A DNA stretch of 64,000 nucleotides from Dissophora ornata (taxonomy: Eukaryota; Mortierellomycota; Mortierellomycetes; Mortierellales; Mortierellaceae): assembly GCA_025201705.1 (NCBI GenBank), contig MU616569.1:61142-125141 (forward strand), given 5' to 3'. Below are positions 26,501 to 36,954 of the stretch, one piece after another. How positions within the stretch are numbered: the stretch's first letter is position 1; the number at the start of each line of letters is the position of its first letter. The notes below the pieces were generated by a model, which saw nothing but the letters and a program-made list of their open reading frames with translations, searched no databases and was not told the DNA's origin. The position numbers and the translations under genes are program-made.

Positions 26501-26829
26501 GGACCGACTCCCGCCCGATCTTGATGCTGCGCCTTCGTCCTCTGAACCCCAGTCGTAGAACGAGCCATAGATCGCATCCTCTTTAGGGCGCTTGCGTCTT
26601 GATCTATTCATCGGGTCTACATTGCAGGTGGAATAAACAGTAGGATGCGCGGTAGGATTAGCAGATGAAGGACCTTGGTTCAGTTGGTGGAATAGCAGCA
26701 GTGGTATTAGACTGTACCTCTGAACTGATCCATCTCGTCCTGCAGATCCCTCTGGGTCACACCGCGATCCTGTGGCTCGTCGTCCGAGGATGAGTACGCA
26801 TCATCGAGTACGTGCTTGTTCCTAGCCAT
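23504..26829 (-). CDS. TFIP11/Ntr1-type G-patch protein (spliceosome disassembly)
   Basis: Three exons: 26829-26718, 26616-25352 and 25255-23504, about 1042 residues. The N-terminal tuftelin-interacting region has the pattern of this family, with DAIYGSFYDWGSEDE near residue 50. An acidic Asp/Glu-rich segment and Ser/Pro-rich low-complexity segment follow. The G-patch near residues 313-358 is clear (GFGLKMLEKMGWKKGYGLG, then MGIGFKGFKE). The C-terminal half is the helical GCFC-type domain, with PLLPAFIHDNIITQLILPKL and FPKWHQVLYLWLTHP. The G-patch is expected to activate the DEAH helicase Prp43 to release the intron lariat, in the nucleus. It is longer than animal TFIP11 (about 840) because of the disordered insert. 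It shares a 352-bp divergent promoter with the CBS-PB1 gene. Confidence 0.93.
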
Positions 26830-27181
26830 GGTAGATTCCTCGCTGTGTCGTTTCAATTAGATAGACGTGGGAAGGTCCTGACGAAAAACTTCAGAGGGGA
26901 TGAGAAACGTGGACATGTGCAATCAGCGCTTTTTTCTGTTGGTTGGAGATCAAAGAGCACGTCACTTCGAGGACAAAAGGCAGCTCGCCTTGCTGATTCC
27001 TTCCCCCCGAAAACCAAACTTTTACTCGCTCTCTTGCAATCAATCCCTCTCCTCTCCTCCGCCTCTCTCATCGCATCGACTGCGGTATTCAGCAAAAAAG
27101 GGGATCCTCGCCACTTCAACAGCGGACAGGGTAGATAAACACACAGTCGCATTATATCTGTGCAATTACTCTGGTACAAGC
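26830..27181. promoter_or_regulatory. Bidirectional promoter, TFIP11-like (-) / CBS-PB1 (+)
   Basis: Only 352 bp separate the two start codons, which point away from each other, so core promoters and leaders of both genes must overlap here. C/T-rich tracts precede the plus-strand start. I see no clear TATA box. Confidence 0.55.
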
Positions 27182-29883
27182 ATGTTGAGAAACACTGGCT
27201 ATCAAAAGACGTCCGCGGGTTCAACCATCGGCACACCGGCCATGAAACGCACGGCTGTCCCCTCGCCCTCAAACAACAACACTCTCGCTGGCTCAGAGGG
27301 CCTCTCTAACTCGGAGATCGCCCGCAAGCGACAGACAAGGAAGGATGATGCTATCCGCAAGAAACTTGACCAGGAACTCGGCAAGAAGAACCCGTCGACA
27401 CGGGCCCATGGCTCGACTCGACCCGTTCAGGGCACTGTTGGATCTCTTCGGTAAGAATAGATGTGCTCTGTGATATAGATAGACCATAACCTTCATTGCA
27501 TTCGTAAACTGCAATTCCTGTTTTACGACAAGAACAACGACAATAGCAAGATTCGGAACAGGAGGGAAACGGAACCGAGCATTACGGAATAAGGGGCGAA
27601 GCTAATGTTGTGGCATCGTGCGTTTCTCCCTGTCACACAATGCATAGTCCATCGCCAGCTCTGACCCTCCCAGATACTGCCATGGTTGTCGACGCTGCAA
27701 GGTAAGGAATGGCCCCAGACAGCGCCCGAAGAGGGCTCTTTCTGTACGGTGTTTGTGAATGACAAGGTTCAGTCTGCTGATCGACGTACCAACTGTGCTC
27801 AATTTTTCTCGATATAGAATCATGGCCGCTAAGAGGTAAGAAGCGGCGCAACAAGGCTTGTGCATCGTGCTCGATTCATTCGCTCTCTGTCTAATTTGCA
27901 TGGTCAATGCATCGTACGCACCTGCACATACAGGGTGGACGCTGTCCTTGTCATTGATGCTCAAGAGCAGACGCTTGTCGGTACGTAGTTGGGCCAGCGC
28001 CGAGTTTCACTTTCTTGCTCTCTCACTTCACCGCGTCCGTTTTATGCGCTTCATCTTGTGCTGACAATTGAATGGGGTAACATCTTGACTACTGCCATAC
28101 TAGGTATCATGACGGATAAAGATCTAGCTTTCCGTGTTGTGGCGGAGGGACTGGATATCCACACCCCCATCTCGCAAGTCATGACCAAGGTAGGTCTCGT
28201 ACATTCAACACATGCATTATTATCACACTGTCGCTGCATTAAAAACGTATCGTGAACAAACCGATGCCGTCCTCTGCCCTCGCGACATAGAATCCTTTCT
28301 GCGTCACGACAGATACAAATGCTACAGAGGCTCTTAACAAGATGGTGAATGGTGGATTTCGCCACCTGCCCTGCCTGAACTCTGATGGTAAGCGTGATGG
28401 TTAGCGTCACTCAGTAGCCTCTCACTTTCTCCTATATTGACACCGCCGTTCTGACTACGTGGTAGGCGATGTCGTTGGACTGCTGGACATCACGAAATGC
28501 TTGTACGAGGCACTCGAGAAATTAGAAAAGGCCCACAAGTCATCTAAACAACTGGCGGATGCACTTCAGGGCATGCAGTCCGAATGGGCACAGCCAGCCA
28601 ACCCGGAGCTGCAAAGCTATGTGGCAGTTGTAAGTGGTACCTAACGCCCCGCAATCAAAAGCAGATGCGAAATGCAAACCATGATTAACTGTGTCACCGC
28701 TGTAATAGATGAGGGAAAAGATGTCCTCCCCCGACTTGAACACGATCCTCAACGAGCATCATGGTGTGGCTGAGATCCAGGCTCGGACATCAGTCCGCGA
28801 GGCATCCAGAGTAATGAAGCAATGGCACACAACAGCTAGTCTTATCATGGAGGATGGACGTATAACCGGAATCTTTACAACCAAGGTACATTTATATTCG
28901 TCTAGAATGCACTAGCCCTGACATGGCGCCAATAGCAAGTAGATCTCCTGACACTTGAATATGCAATTGCTCTATAGGACATTGTTGTCCGAGTACTGGC
29001 GGCAGGATTGGAACCCGACAGAACATCTGTTATTAGAGTCATGACGCCCCATCCAGATACCGTCCCATCAAACATGACAGTCCTGGATGCTTTGAAGAAA
29101 ATGCACGACAACCACTACCTGCACTTGCCCGTCGTTGACGATCGTGGCCAGATGGCAGGTCTTGTGGACGTACTTCAGGTCTCGTTTTCCATGTTGAACC
29201 AAATGGGCACGATCCAAAGTGACAGCGGAACATCCGAGGGACAAGGGCCCGTCTGGAACAAATTCTGGGAGTCGACATTTGCAAGAGACGAGACTGGATC
29301 GGAGATCTCTGCGTCGGATATTCGATCTAGCTATATCCGCCCTCCCTCGGACAATACCTATGGTGGAGGAAGTGTCATGGACTCTCCCGTGCGCCTAGAG
29401 TCCCCGGTGATACCTTTAGGTGGGCTGGAGGAGCCTGGATCTGAATTCACGTTCAAATTTAAAGAACACAGTGGACAGGTGCATCGATTCGGATCCAGCA
29501 CGCGTTCGTTTGCAGAGCTGCGCGACAAGATTGTGGAGAAGATGGGTGGGTTAGAGCCTGGGATGGATGTGGTGCTTAGCTATTGCGACGAGGAGAATGA
29601 CCAAGTGCTGATTCTCCACGACGCAGACATTGTTGAGGCTGTCCAGATGGCATACCGAAACCAGTGGCCCCTGATCCGGCTGTCGGTGACGGCGTCGGCC
29701 ACGGGACAGAAGAAGGCCGTTGGAGCAGGCGCTGGGGCAAGCGCTGGAGCAAGCGCTGGAGCGAGCAGTGTCCCTCAGGTGGCGCCACCAGCAGCAGGAC
29801 TGAACCCTGTTGTGGTTTCTGGTGCCATTGGTCTCGGTGTGGGTGTTGTTCTTGCGCTCGCGTTTGGTTTTATGAGGAAGTAG
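27182..29883 (+). CDS. CBS and PB1 domain protein with C-terminal membrane anchor
   Basis: Nine exons: 27182-27450, 27648-27701, 27818-27835 (18 nt), 27934-27980, 28104-28189, 28291-28387, 28466-28629, 28709-28885 and 28978-29883, about 605 residues with all phases consistent. The first ~85 residues are basic and disordered. Four CBS motifs follow in two pairs: AMVVDAARIMAAKR...GIMTDKDLAFRVV, NATEALNKMVNGGFRHLP...GDVVGLLDITKCLYEAL, SVREASRVMKQWHTTASLIM and TVLDALKKMHDNHYLHLPVV. A PB1 domain spans about 460-540 (FKFKEHSGQVHRF). A Gly/Ala-rich spacer and a hydrophobic helix (about 583-602, ending RK) mark a tail anchor. CBS pairs usually sense adenine nucleotides and PB1 mediates hetero-oligomerisation. 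The family is common in fungi but its role is poorly known. Confidence 0.93.
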
Positions 29884-30464
29884 ACCCTCATTTCAGTACT
29901 TTTCATTTCCTGCATAATAAACGTTGGCTGGGACACTCGGCGGTAAACATGCCAATGTCGACCTTAAATTAGTGGCGCGTGTTATGAAACAACGCCTGCA
30001 AAGAACAATGTGGGCAACAAAACGCAATTGCATGACTACAGATTACGGACCACGGACCACGGACCATGGGCTAAGAGCCACGGCCATGAGCCCGCTCGGC
30101 GGTGGTGCACACACCAATTCAAAGCTCTTTGCTTGACTAGAGGGTGGGTGCAATGGCATGACCGCGTCCACGTCCCCACCCGTGTGCAGTGGGCGCCCAA
30201 AGCGCACAGGTCTGCGCTTGGCACCAAGACAATAACGCTTTGTCCGCTTTTTGAGACGTAAAGCCAGGATATATTTGATTAAAAATGCCGCCGTCTCTCC
30301 ATCCCCATCTTCCCACCCCCACCCCAACCCGAATTCCATCAACCATTATCCTCCACTCCTACCAACCTCATTTGTATTAACGCCATCCTCCCCCCTTCCC
30401 TCTCTTTCCATCCGCAACGAAGCCAGTGTAGCCAGGAACAGGAGCATCATCTTTTTTAAACTTA
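29884..30464. other. Intergenic upstream of the MAPKKK
   Basis: About 580 bp without a gene. It includes three tandem copies of a 7-mer CGGACCA (30046-30066) and a C/T-rich tract (30296-30410) that probably forms the MAPKKK leader. Confidence 0.45.
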
Positions 30465-33400
30465 ATGTCCAGTCACCGTGTGCAAGAGGGCGAAGATGAA
30501 GACGCCATTTCCGTCCGTCCTCCCACCTTCCAGCGCAAGCCCGACCGCACCTCGACCAGGAGCTCGCTCACGATGACTTGGCCTCTTCGGCCTAGCATGG
30601 ATGAGCACCGGGCAAGCAATTCGAGCAGCCCTACTTCGTTTGGGTAACGCCCCACCATCTGCATGCTCGCAACCGAGCCCAAGGCATGGGAAGACTTGAG
30701 GCGCAATTAGAACATTGCCTGACCTTTTATTTCACACGTGTATCTCTAGCGCAATGCAGACCAAAGCTTCGCACACGATAGCAAGGCCAGGAACAGCAAC
30801 GGATGCGGGAGTGACATCATTCCTTCCTAAAACAGTCGAGCCAGAGGTCACCTCCCAGCGGAAAAAGGGTGTCCGGTTCATTGTTCCGGAGGAGGAGGAG
30901 GAGGAGCCGCCACACGATCATTCTGAAGGCAACTCGGATGAAGATATTGATAACGACGATAGTGCAGACATGGATGAGGAGGTCTTTGATGATCAGGACG
31001 CTGGAGATGCGCAAAATGAGAATGAGGCTGACGAGGAATTCTTGCGCAGCGGTCCAGAAGGCATTCGCCTCGGACTTCATGACCTTGACCTGGATGACTC
31101 GTCCGTTGGAGGCGAAGCTGACCCGATCGACAGGTACTATGATAACCATGGCGAGAACGCAGATGACGTTGAGGAACAACTGATCGGTGCAAACAACAAG
31201 GACCAGGAACGATTGGATAGATTTATGCAACCGACGTCCAATTCCGATGAAGGAGTCTTGGCATTGAATCGAGAGCGCATCGACTGGCAGAGCATGCTAC
31301 AGTCTGTTTTAACAGGCGAGGTCTTCAGTATCGAAAACAGGCGTCTCGAGGACCCCAATTACGAGATACAACCGGCCATGAGACAGCAGATTTGGCAGGG
31401 TCTCCGAGCTACACTCCAGTCGCGACCCATTACCGACGAAAAGCGATTTGTTGAGACGGCTAGGATGCAGGTGGATGGGTTTCTTCAAGAGGTCATGGAT
31501 TTCAAGGTCAACCCTAACAGCACCCTGACGCCGATTAAGCAAGTCGAGGATGTACTCCACAAGGTGGACATTGTCGAGAATCTGTATCCCAAACTATCAG
31601 CTGTCGGTGAAGACAAGCCACTTTACATCTCTGCAAAGTTCCAGTACCGTCTGGAGGCCTTGAATGCGTTCGCAAGCGTGATGAAGAAGATGAAAATTCA
31701 CACAGGGATTCTCAGGAACTGGACTGGAAGCGACACACTAGAAGTTTCACGCTCAAAAGATGCGAGTCAGGACGAAGTTTCTTTTGTCGACCGTCTGCTG
31801 AAGGAGAACGGGCTTGAAAGGACGTTCGAAAAGAGTACATTGAGCTCGTTGCATCAAGCCATGAAGCAAATCAAGAGGACCATGATTGAAAACGCCGTGG
31901 CGTTTGCTAGCATGGGTCTTGTGCCGACGATGAGCGAAATGCAGCAGCTTATTCGATTCCCAACGACTTTGATGCAGGAGTGTTTGCGACTCCGTCTTGA
32001 GTACGCCGATCGCGTTACTGTGCCAACCCTTCTCAGTGTCGATCAGATGCTGGAGGACTTCAAGACCTCCCTATTTTTGGCATGCAGGATCAAGTACGAG
32101 TACGAGGAACTAGAGAGCAGCGACCAAGATGGATGGTACCTCGAGCCGTGCATCGATCCCGAGTACGAGAAGGTCCTGAAGTCATCTCTACAGTTTTATT
32201 TCAAACTACTCTCATGGAAGGTCGAGTATTGGGGCCAATCTAAAAAGTATACGGATTCAGTGCTCGACCTGGAATGGGATAACCTCAGTGAACTCGGTCA
32301 GGCGATCGACGGCGTCGGTCTCGACACTGCTGAACAACTCTGGTATGCATCTATGATAGTCCTACATCGCAATTCCACCGCAATTTCATAATTGCCTCAA
32401 AGTGATGTGTCTTGCTAACTGTATCTTTTTTCTCCGTCTTTAGTTTCCTCACATGCAAATCGACAACCTTCTTGTACAAGCATCTGCAAGACCAGATGAA
32501 GGAGCGTCCTGACCTACCCCAAACAGCTGGAGAAGTGACCAAGGTTTATGGAAAAGTCTTGGAGAATATCCGCGTTAGAGCAAATAGGCTTAGGCGCTTT
32601 GGAAGGTATGCCGCAGATAATAGTCGAAATTTTTTGATGGGCTCATGTTGTATTCTAGGCCTGGCTGGATAACATTGTTTCTTGTGCTCTCTCTCTATCC
32701 AACTCAGAATTCTTACAGATACTTTCGAGAACGCTGCGGAGTATCTCCTTGACAAAAAGAAAGGAGACAGTTTTGGTGCGCTGATGAACAGGCTAGCAGA
32801 GACGAACCACGTCATGGTGTTCACAAACGCGATCGAAAAAATGGGTGTTTACATGATTGTGGAGCACAAGGTTGCGGAGAACGCGCTTTATATCCCTCAT
32901 ACACTGCGGTCTTGCTTTGAGCAAGCTGGAAACGGGTACATTCTGATATTTACACCACGCGAGCGGTTCGTCTGGTCTGGCCCGATCCTGAGTCTGGACG
33001 GCTTGCCTGGTTTCGACCTCGACGTCAAACCTGGACGTGTAAGACTGATCTCGGAGAGAGGCAGCCTACTAGATGCGTGCAAGAAGCGGTTCAGCAAGTT
33101 TGCAGAACCACATGGACTTGAGATCATCACCGAGAGTCGAGCCAACGTCACCGCGCTGAATAAGGAACTCAACAGGACCAAGAAAGCAGGGTATAAATTG
33201 GCAGATGCAGTCCTCCAGTCTGTCACAGTCCTCCGCAAGGTGACGATGAAGGTTCCCAACTGCCAAGATCTTGCCCAGCCGTTCTTCCGCTTTGCCTCTG
33301 ATTATGGACTGATGTCACTCATTTTAATGGAAGGACTGCCAAGAACCCAATTCAATTTGAAGCTTCTAAGGCTCTCTATCGACTGGGTCGGCTTCGTCTG

Positions 33401-35761
33401 CGATGACTGCGACCAAACAGATCGACAGACCTTCCGATGGGCGATGTCAGCACTTAACTTTGCTATGAAGATGACGAAAGGCAACAACATTCTTGCGCTC
33501 AGCGACTCGGAGTTCTCGTGGCTGCGGACCAAGATTGCCGGATGTATGACGCTCTTGATTTCGCATTTTGATATCCATGGAGCCAGGACTCAAACTGAGA
33601 TTGTTCGAAACGAACGTGATGGACGACAGAAGCAAAAGCCCAACGATCAACCCCGGTTATCGGAGGAGATTAACACCATCCTTAAGCTTGCAACATCCAA
33701 CGGATGTGTACTGTCAAACGAAGCTGAACGTAACCATGAACTGCAGGTTGAAAAGCTGGCGACTCTTGAGAAGGAACGGACAGAGCGGGAGCAGGAAATT
33801 AAGGTTATTGGCAAGGTCCTTGATGACCAAAAGCCGGAGGATCGATCCTTGGTGTTCTTGGCAGCATTGACGGACTCTGTTGCGATCCGTTGGCAAATGG
33901 CCAAATATATCGGTGCTGGAACCTTTGGAACGGTCTACCTAGGCACCAACTCTGATACCGGAGAGTTGATTGCGGTCAAGGAGATTCGTTTCCAGAACGC
34001 GTCCATGTCACTGGTCAAGTCGATTCGTGACGAGATGAAGGTGATGAAAATGATGCACCACCCTAACATTGTGCGGTATGACAATATCGAAGTCCATCGA
34101 CACAAGGTGTTTATCTTCATGGAGTACTGCCAAGGAGGAAGTTTAGCCGATTTACTGGAGCATGGCAGGATTGAAGATGAGAAGGTCATCAAGTTTTACA
34201 CGCTGCAGATGTTGAAGGGACTCGCGTATCTTCACGACAAGAACGTAGTACATCGTGATGTCAAGCCAGACAGTAAGAACAAAGAAGCGTGCATTGCCTT
34301 GCGAACAAAAGTCATTGAATCTTCAGGAGTAAATTCTTAAGAAATACTCTCTCCCTCCCTCCCTCTTTCTCTCTCTCCCTCTTTCTCTCTCTCTCTCGCT
34401 CAACTTTTCTTGTTTTAGACATCCTTCTCGACCATCTTGGCAATATCAAGTTTGTCGATTTCGGAGCTGCCAAGATCTTGGCGAAGAACCAGAGAACACG
34501 AACCCATGGTCGGCCAGCTGCAGAGAGCATCAGCGTCGGCGTTGGCGCCAACTCCCTGAACGGAACACCGATGTACATGGCCCCGGAGGTAATCAAGAAT
34601 GGAGAGAAAGGTCGCAAGGGAAGCATGGACATTTGGTCTCTGGGATGCTGCGTGCTGGAGATGGCGACTGGCCGTAGACCATGGGCCCACCTGGATAACG
34701 AATGGGCTGTTATGTATCATGTTGCAACATCACATCCACCTTTGCCAGATCCATCACAAATGAGCACCAGGGGAATTGCCTTCCTGAAGAGGTGTTTTAC
34801 TAGAAGCAGTATGCAGCGCCCATCGGCAGTAGAGTTGCTTCGTGACGAATGGCTGCGAGGTGTCGACACGGACGAGAATCGTGAGGAGTACGAGTATGAA
34901 GAACCGCCTGCTGAGTTCAATGACGACGAGGAGATGAAGCATTCGCCCCCGTTTGGCTTTGAGGACGAAGAGTTGGCGGACGAATCCGGGTGTGCACCTA
35001 TCTCGCCAGTCCTGGCGCACATGGGTCATGATCAACACGTGGGAGATGAAGATGTCGACAAGGAAGAGAAGCAGGACCTGGAGAAGACTGAGCCGGTCGA
35101 AGATGGGAGCATAGTGCCAGCCGTACGCAGGAGTCCTTTCCATCTTGAAAAGGACGTCCTCGCTCAGGCGGCGATGGAAGCTGAGGCTGAAGGGGAACGT
35201 AGGAGGATCGCGAATGTATTTGGGGGTGGCATGGGTTCTGCCAGTTGTGCATCTACTGTATCTGAAGTGGGATCTGAGGTTGAGTTGATATTGAGCGCCA
35301 TTCGGGAGCGCGAGGCGAACTCTAGACATGTCTCGGAGCAGGCTTCACCAACGTTCGACTCTGGAAGCCAGCCTAGACGGCCATCCACTCTGTTTTCGGT
35401 TGAATCAACCTCCACGGGGGGTTGGGAGATGATTGGAAGCGGAGTCGACCAGACTGAAGAGCTACCACCAACGATGGATGGGCATCTACCAGCCCCGATT
35501 TCGCTTGCGCCTTCACCTTCTGCTGTGGATCTGGAAGAGAACAGCGGATTTGCACGCGAGATGGGACTTGATATGTACGAAAAGTATTGTCCAAAGGCAA
35601 AGGACATGTCGCGTCAGATGTCGCCTGTCATATCGATGCGCATGATGGGGAAGCCGGAGGAGAGTCATGCGGTGTCGAACAGCGCGCACGCGGCGACAGC
35701 GGCTGTGGGAATGGAGGACATGCCAAATCAAGAATCGGAGTCATCGGCGGCGCACCACTAG
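30465..35761 (+). CDS. SSK2: SSK2/SSK22/Wis4-type MAP kinase kinase kinase (HOG/stress pathway)
   Basis: Five exons: 30465-30643, 30750-32342, 32444-32605, 32708-34272 and 34419-35761, about 1613 residues. A disordered acidic N-terminus (runs of Glu and Asp) leads to the MEKK4/Ssk2-type regulatory domain starting near NRERIDWQSMLQSVLTGEVF. The kinase domain occupies about residues 1040-1320: glycine loop GAGTFGTVYLG, Lys in LIAVKEI, HRDVKPDN assembled across intron 4, DFGAAK, and GTPMYMAPEVI with DIWSLGCCVLEM. These are group 'MEKK4/SSK2' features. By family it phosphorylates a Pbs2-type MAPKK after release by an Ssk1-type response regulator. The C-terminal ~290 residues are acidic and disordered, longer than in yeast Ssk2. 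Intron 4 has a long CT microsatellite as its polypyrimidine tract. Confidence 0.94.
34347..34403 (+). repeat. CT-rich microsatellite in MAPKKK intron 4
   Basis: Runs of CTCCC, CTTTCT and CTCTCT form a nearly pure pyrimidine tract just before the TTTTAG acceptor at 34418. It acts as, or at least overlaps, the polypyrimidine tract. Confidence 0.6.
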
Positions 35762-35973
35762 CAGGATATGAAGGCGACTTGTATGATAATAGTGTAATGT
35801 TTTAAGTCTTAACAATAATACTTTCTGGAGTCGATATTTTTATTTTATTTCATGTGTTCGAAATCAAAAAAAAAAAAAATTAGCAAGCTCTATGCATGCA
35901 CACATCGGAATCACTTCTTGAGCATTCTTCATCCATGTATGGCCGTATCCGGGAAACTTGATTTTTTCTTTTT

Positions 35974-36677
35974 TTAATCCTTCCGCAGAACATGCCGATT
36001 CGGCGCTAGGCATTGCTCCTCAAACCCCGGGATCTGTACCACCTCAATCCCCTTCTCCACCATATTCTCGACCCCCACCACCGTCTTCACAAAGTAATCC
36101 GGCTCCCGTACCCCCACAAATATGCGACGCACGCCCGACTCGATCAGCCGATCTGAGCATGATCGATTCCCAGAGAGTCGCGTGCTACACGGTTCCATCG
36201 TGCTGTACATGATCCACTCCTTCCTGCGCTTATCCTTCGCGCCTGTGCTCGACCCCACCGCCTTGGCTGCCCCGACCAATGTCTCTCGTTCTTCTTCTTC
36301 CTCTGCTTCGAGTATTGCGAGCTTGGTGAGACAGCATTCTTCCGCATGTGTGTTGCCGGGCAGCTCGCGCGAGTAACCGGTGGTGACGACCTGAAACTTG
36401 TCGTCTTGAGGAAGCTCCGAGTCTGGGTCTGGGTGTGTCTCCTGCACGAGCACCGCTCCGACGCAGTATCCTGAGGGCACTGGGACCGAAAGGTTTGCCT
36501 GCTCGATGGCGAGCTTCATAAAGTGAATGTGCATAGCTGCATCTAGTTTACAGAAGGAAGTTATAGGTGTTACTTTTTCTGTCGGTGGGGTCATTCATCG
36601 CTGAGAGAGGGCATTCGTAATCACTCTCTACCATTGTCGTCCTTGGAAAGGACCTTCATTCCTTGCTTCGTGGCCAT
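35974..36677 (-). CDS. DRAP deaminase (riboflavin biosynthesis), stand-alone Rib2 C-terminal type
   Basis: Two exons: 36677-36632 and 36542-35974, about 204 residues, starting MATKQGMKV. The cytidine-deaminase-fold zinc site is visible as NTHAEE (His81, Glu83) and MEPCSTRLSGNRSC (Cys134, Cys144). The flanking SGYCVGAVLV, TGYSRELPG, VGVREPDYFVK and IPGFEEQCL match the deaminase half of fungal Rib2. It should deaminate 2,5-diamino-6-ribitylamino-4-pyrimidinone 5'-phosphate in riboflavin synthesis. Yeast Rib2 is fused to a pseudouridine synthase; no such domain is present here or next door. A short acidic insert (EAEEEEERE) lies between the zinc ligands. The gene is convergent with the MAPKKK (212 bp between stops) and in tandem with VPS1. 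Confidence 0.87.
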
Positions 36678-36954
36678 TTCGTGTGTGTGTATATGAATGT
36701 ATAGTGTGTAAGCGTGTATGTGTGTGTAGACTATGTGTGTGTGTGTCTTGTTGTATGAGCGTAGAGTTATTGCTTTGTGTGGTTTGTGTGTTTCCACAAG
36801 GTGCGTGAGAACAAAAAAGAAAGAAAGAAGGGAGGTCTTTATTTCTTTATTTTTATGTCAGTGCAAATCTGTCGGTGCAAATCACGGTTTGGCACAGCAC
36901 AGCTTGTTCGAAATCAGCATATACACGAGCGCTTTAATCTGTACACGGGCGCTT

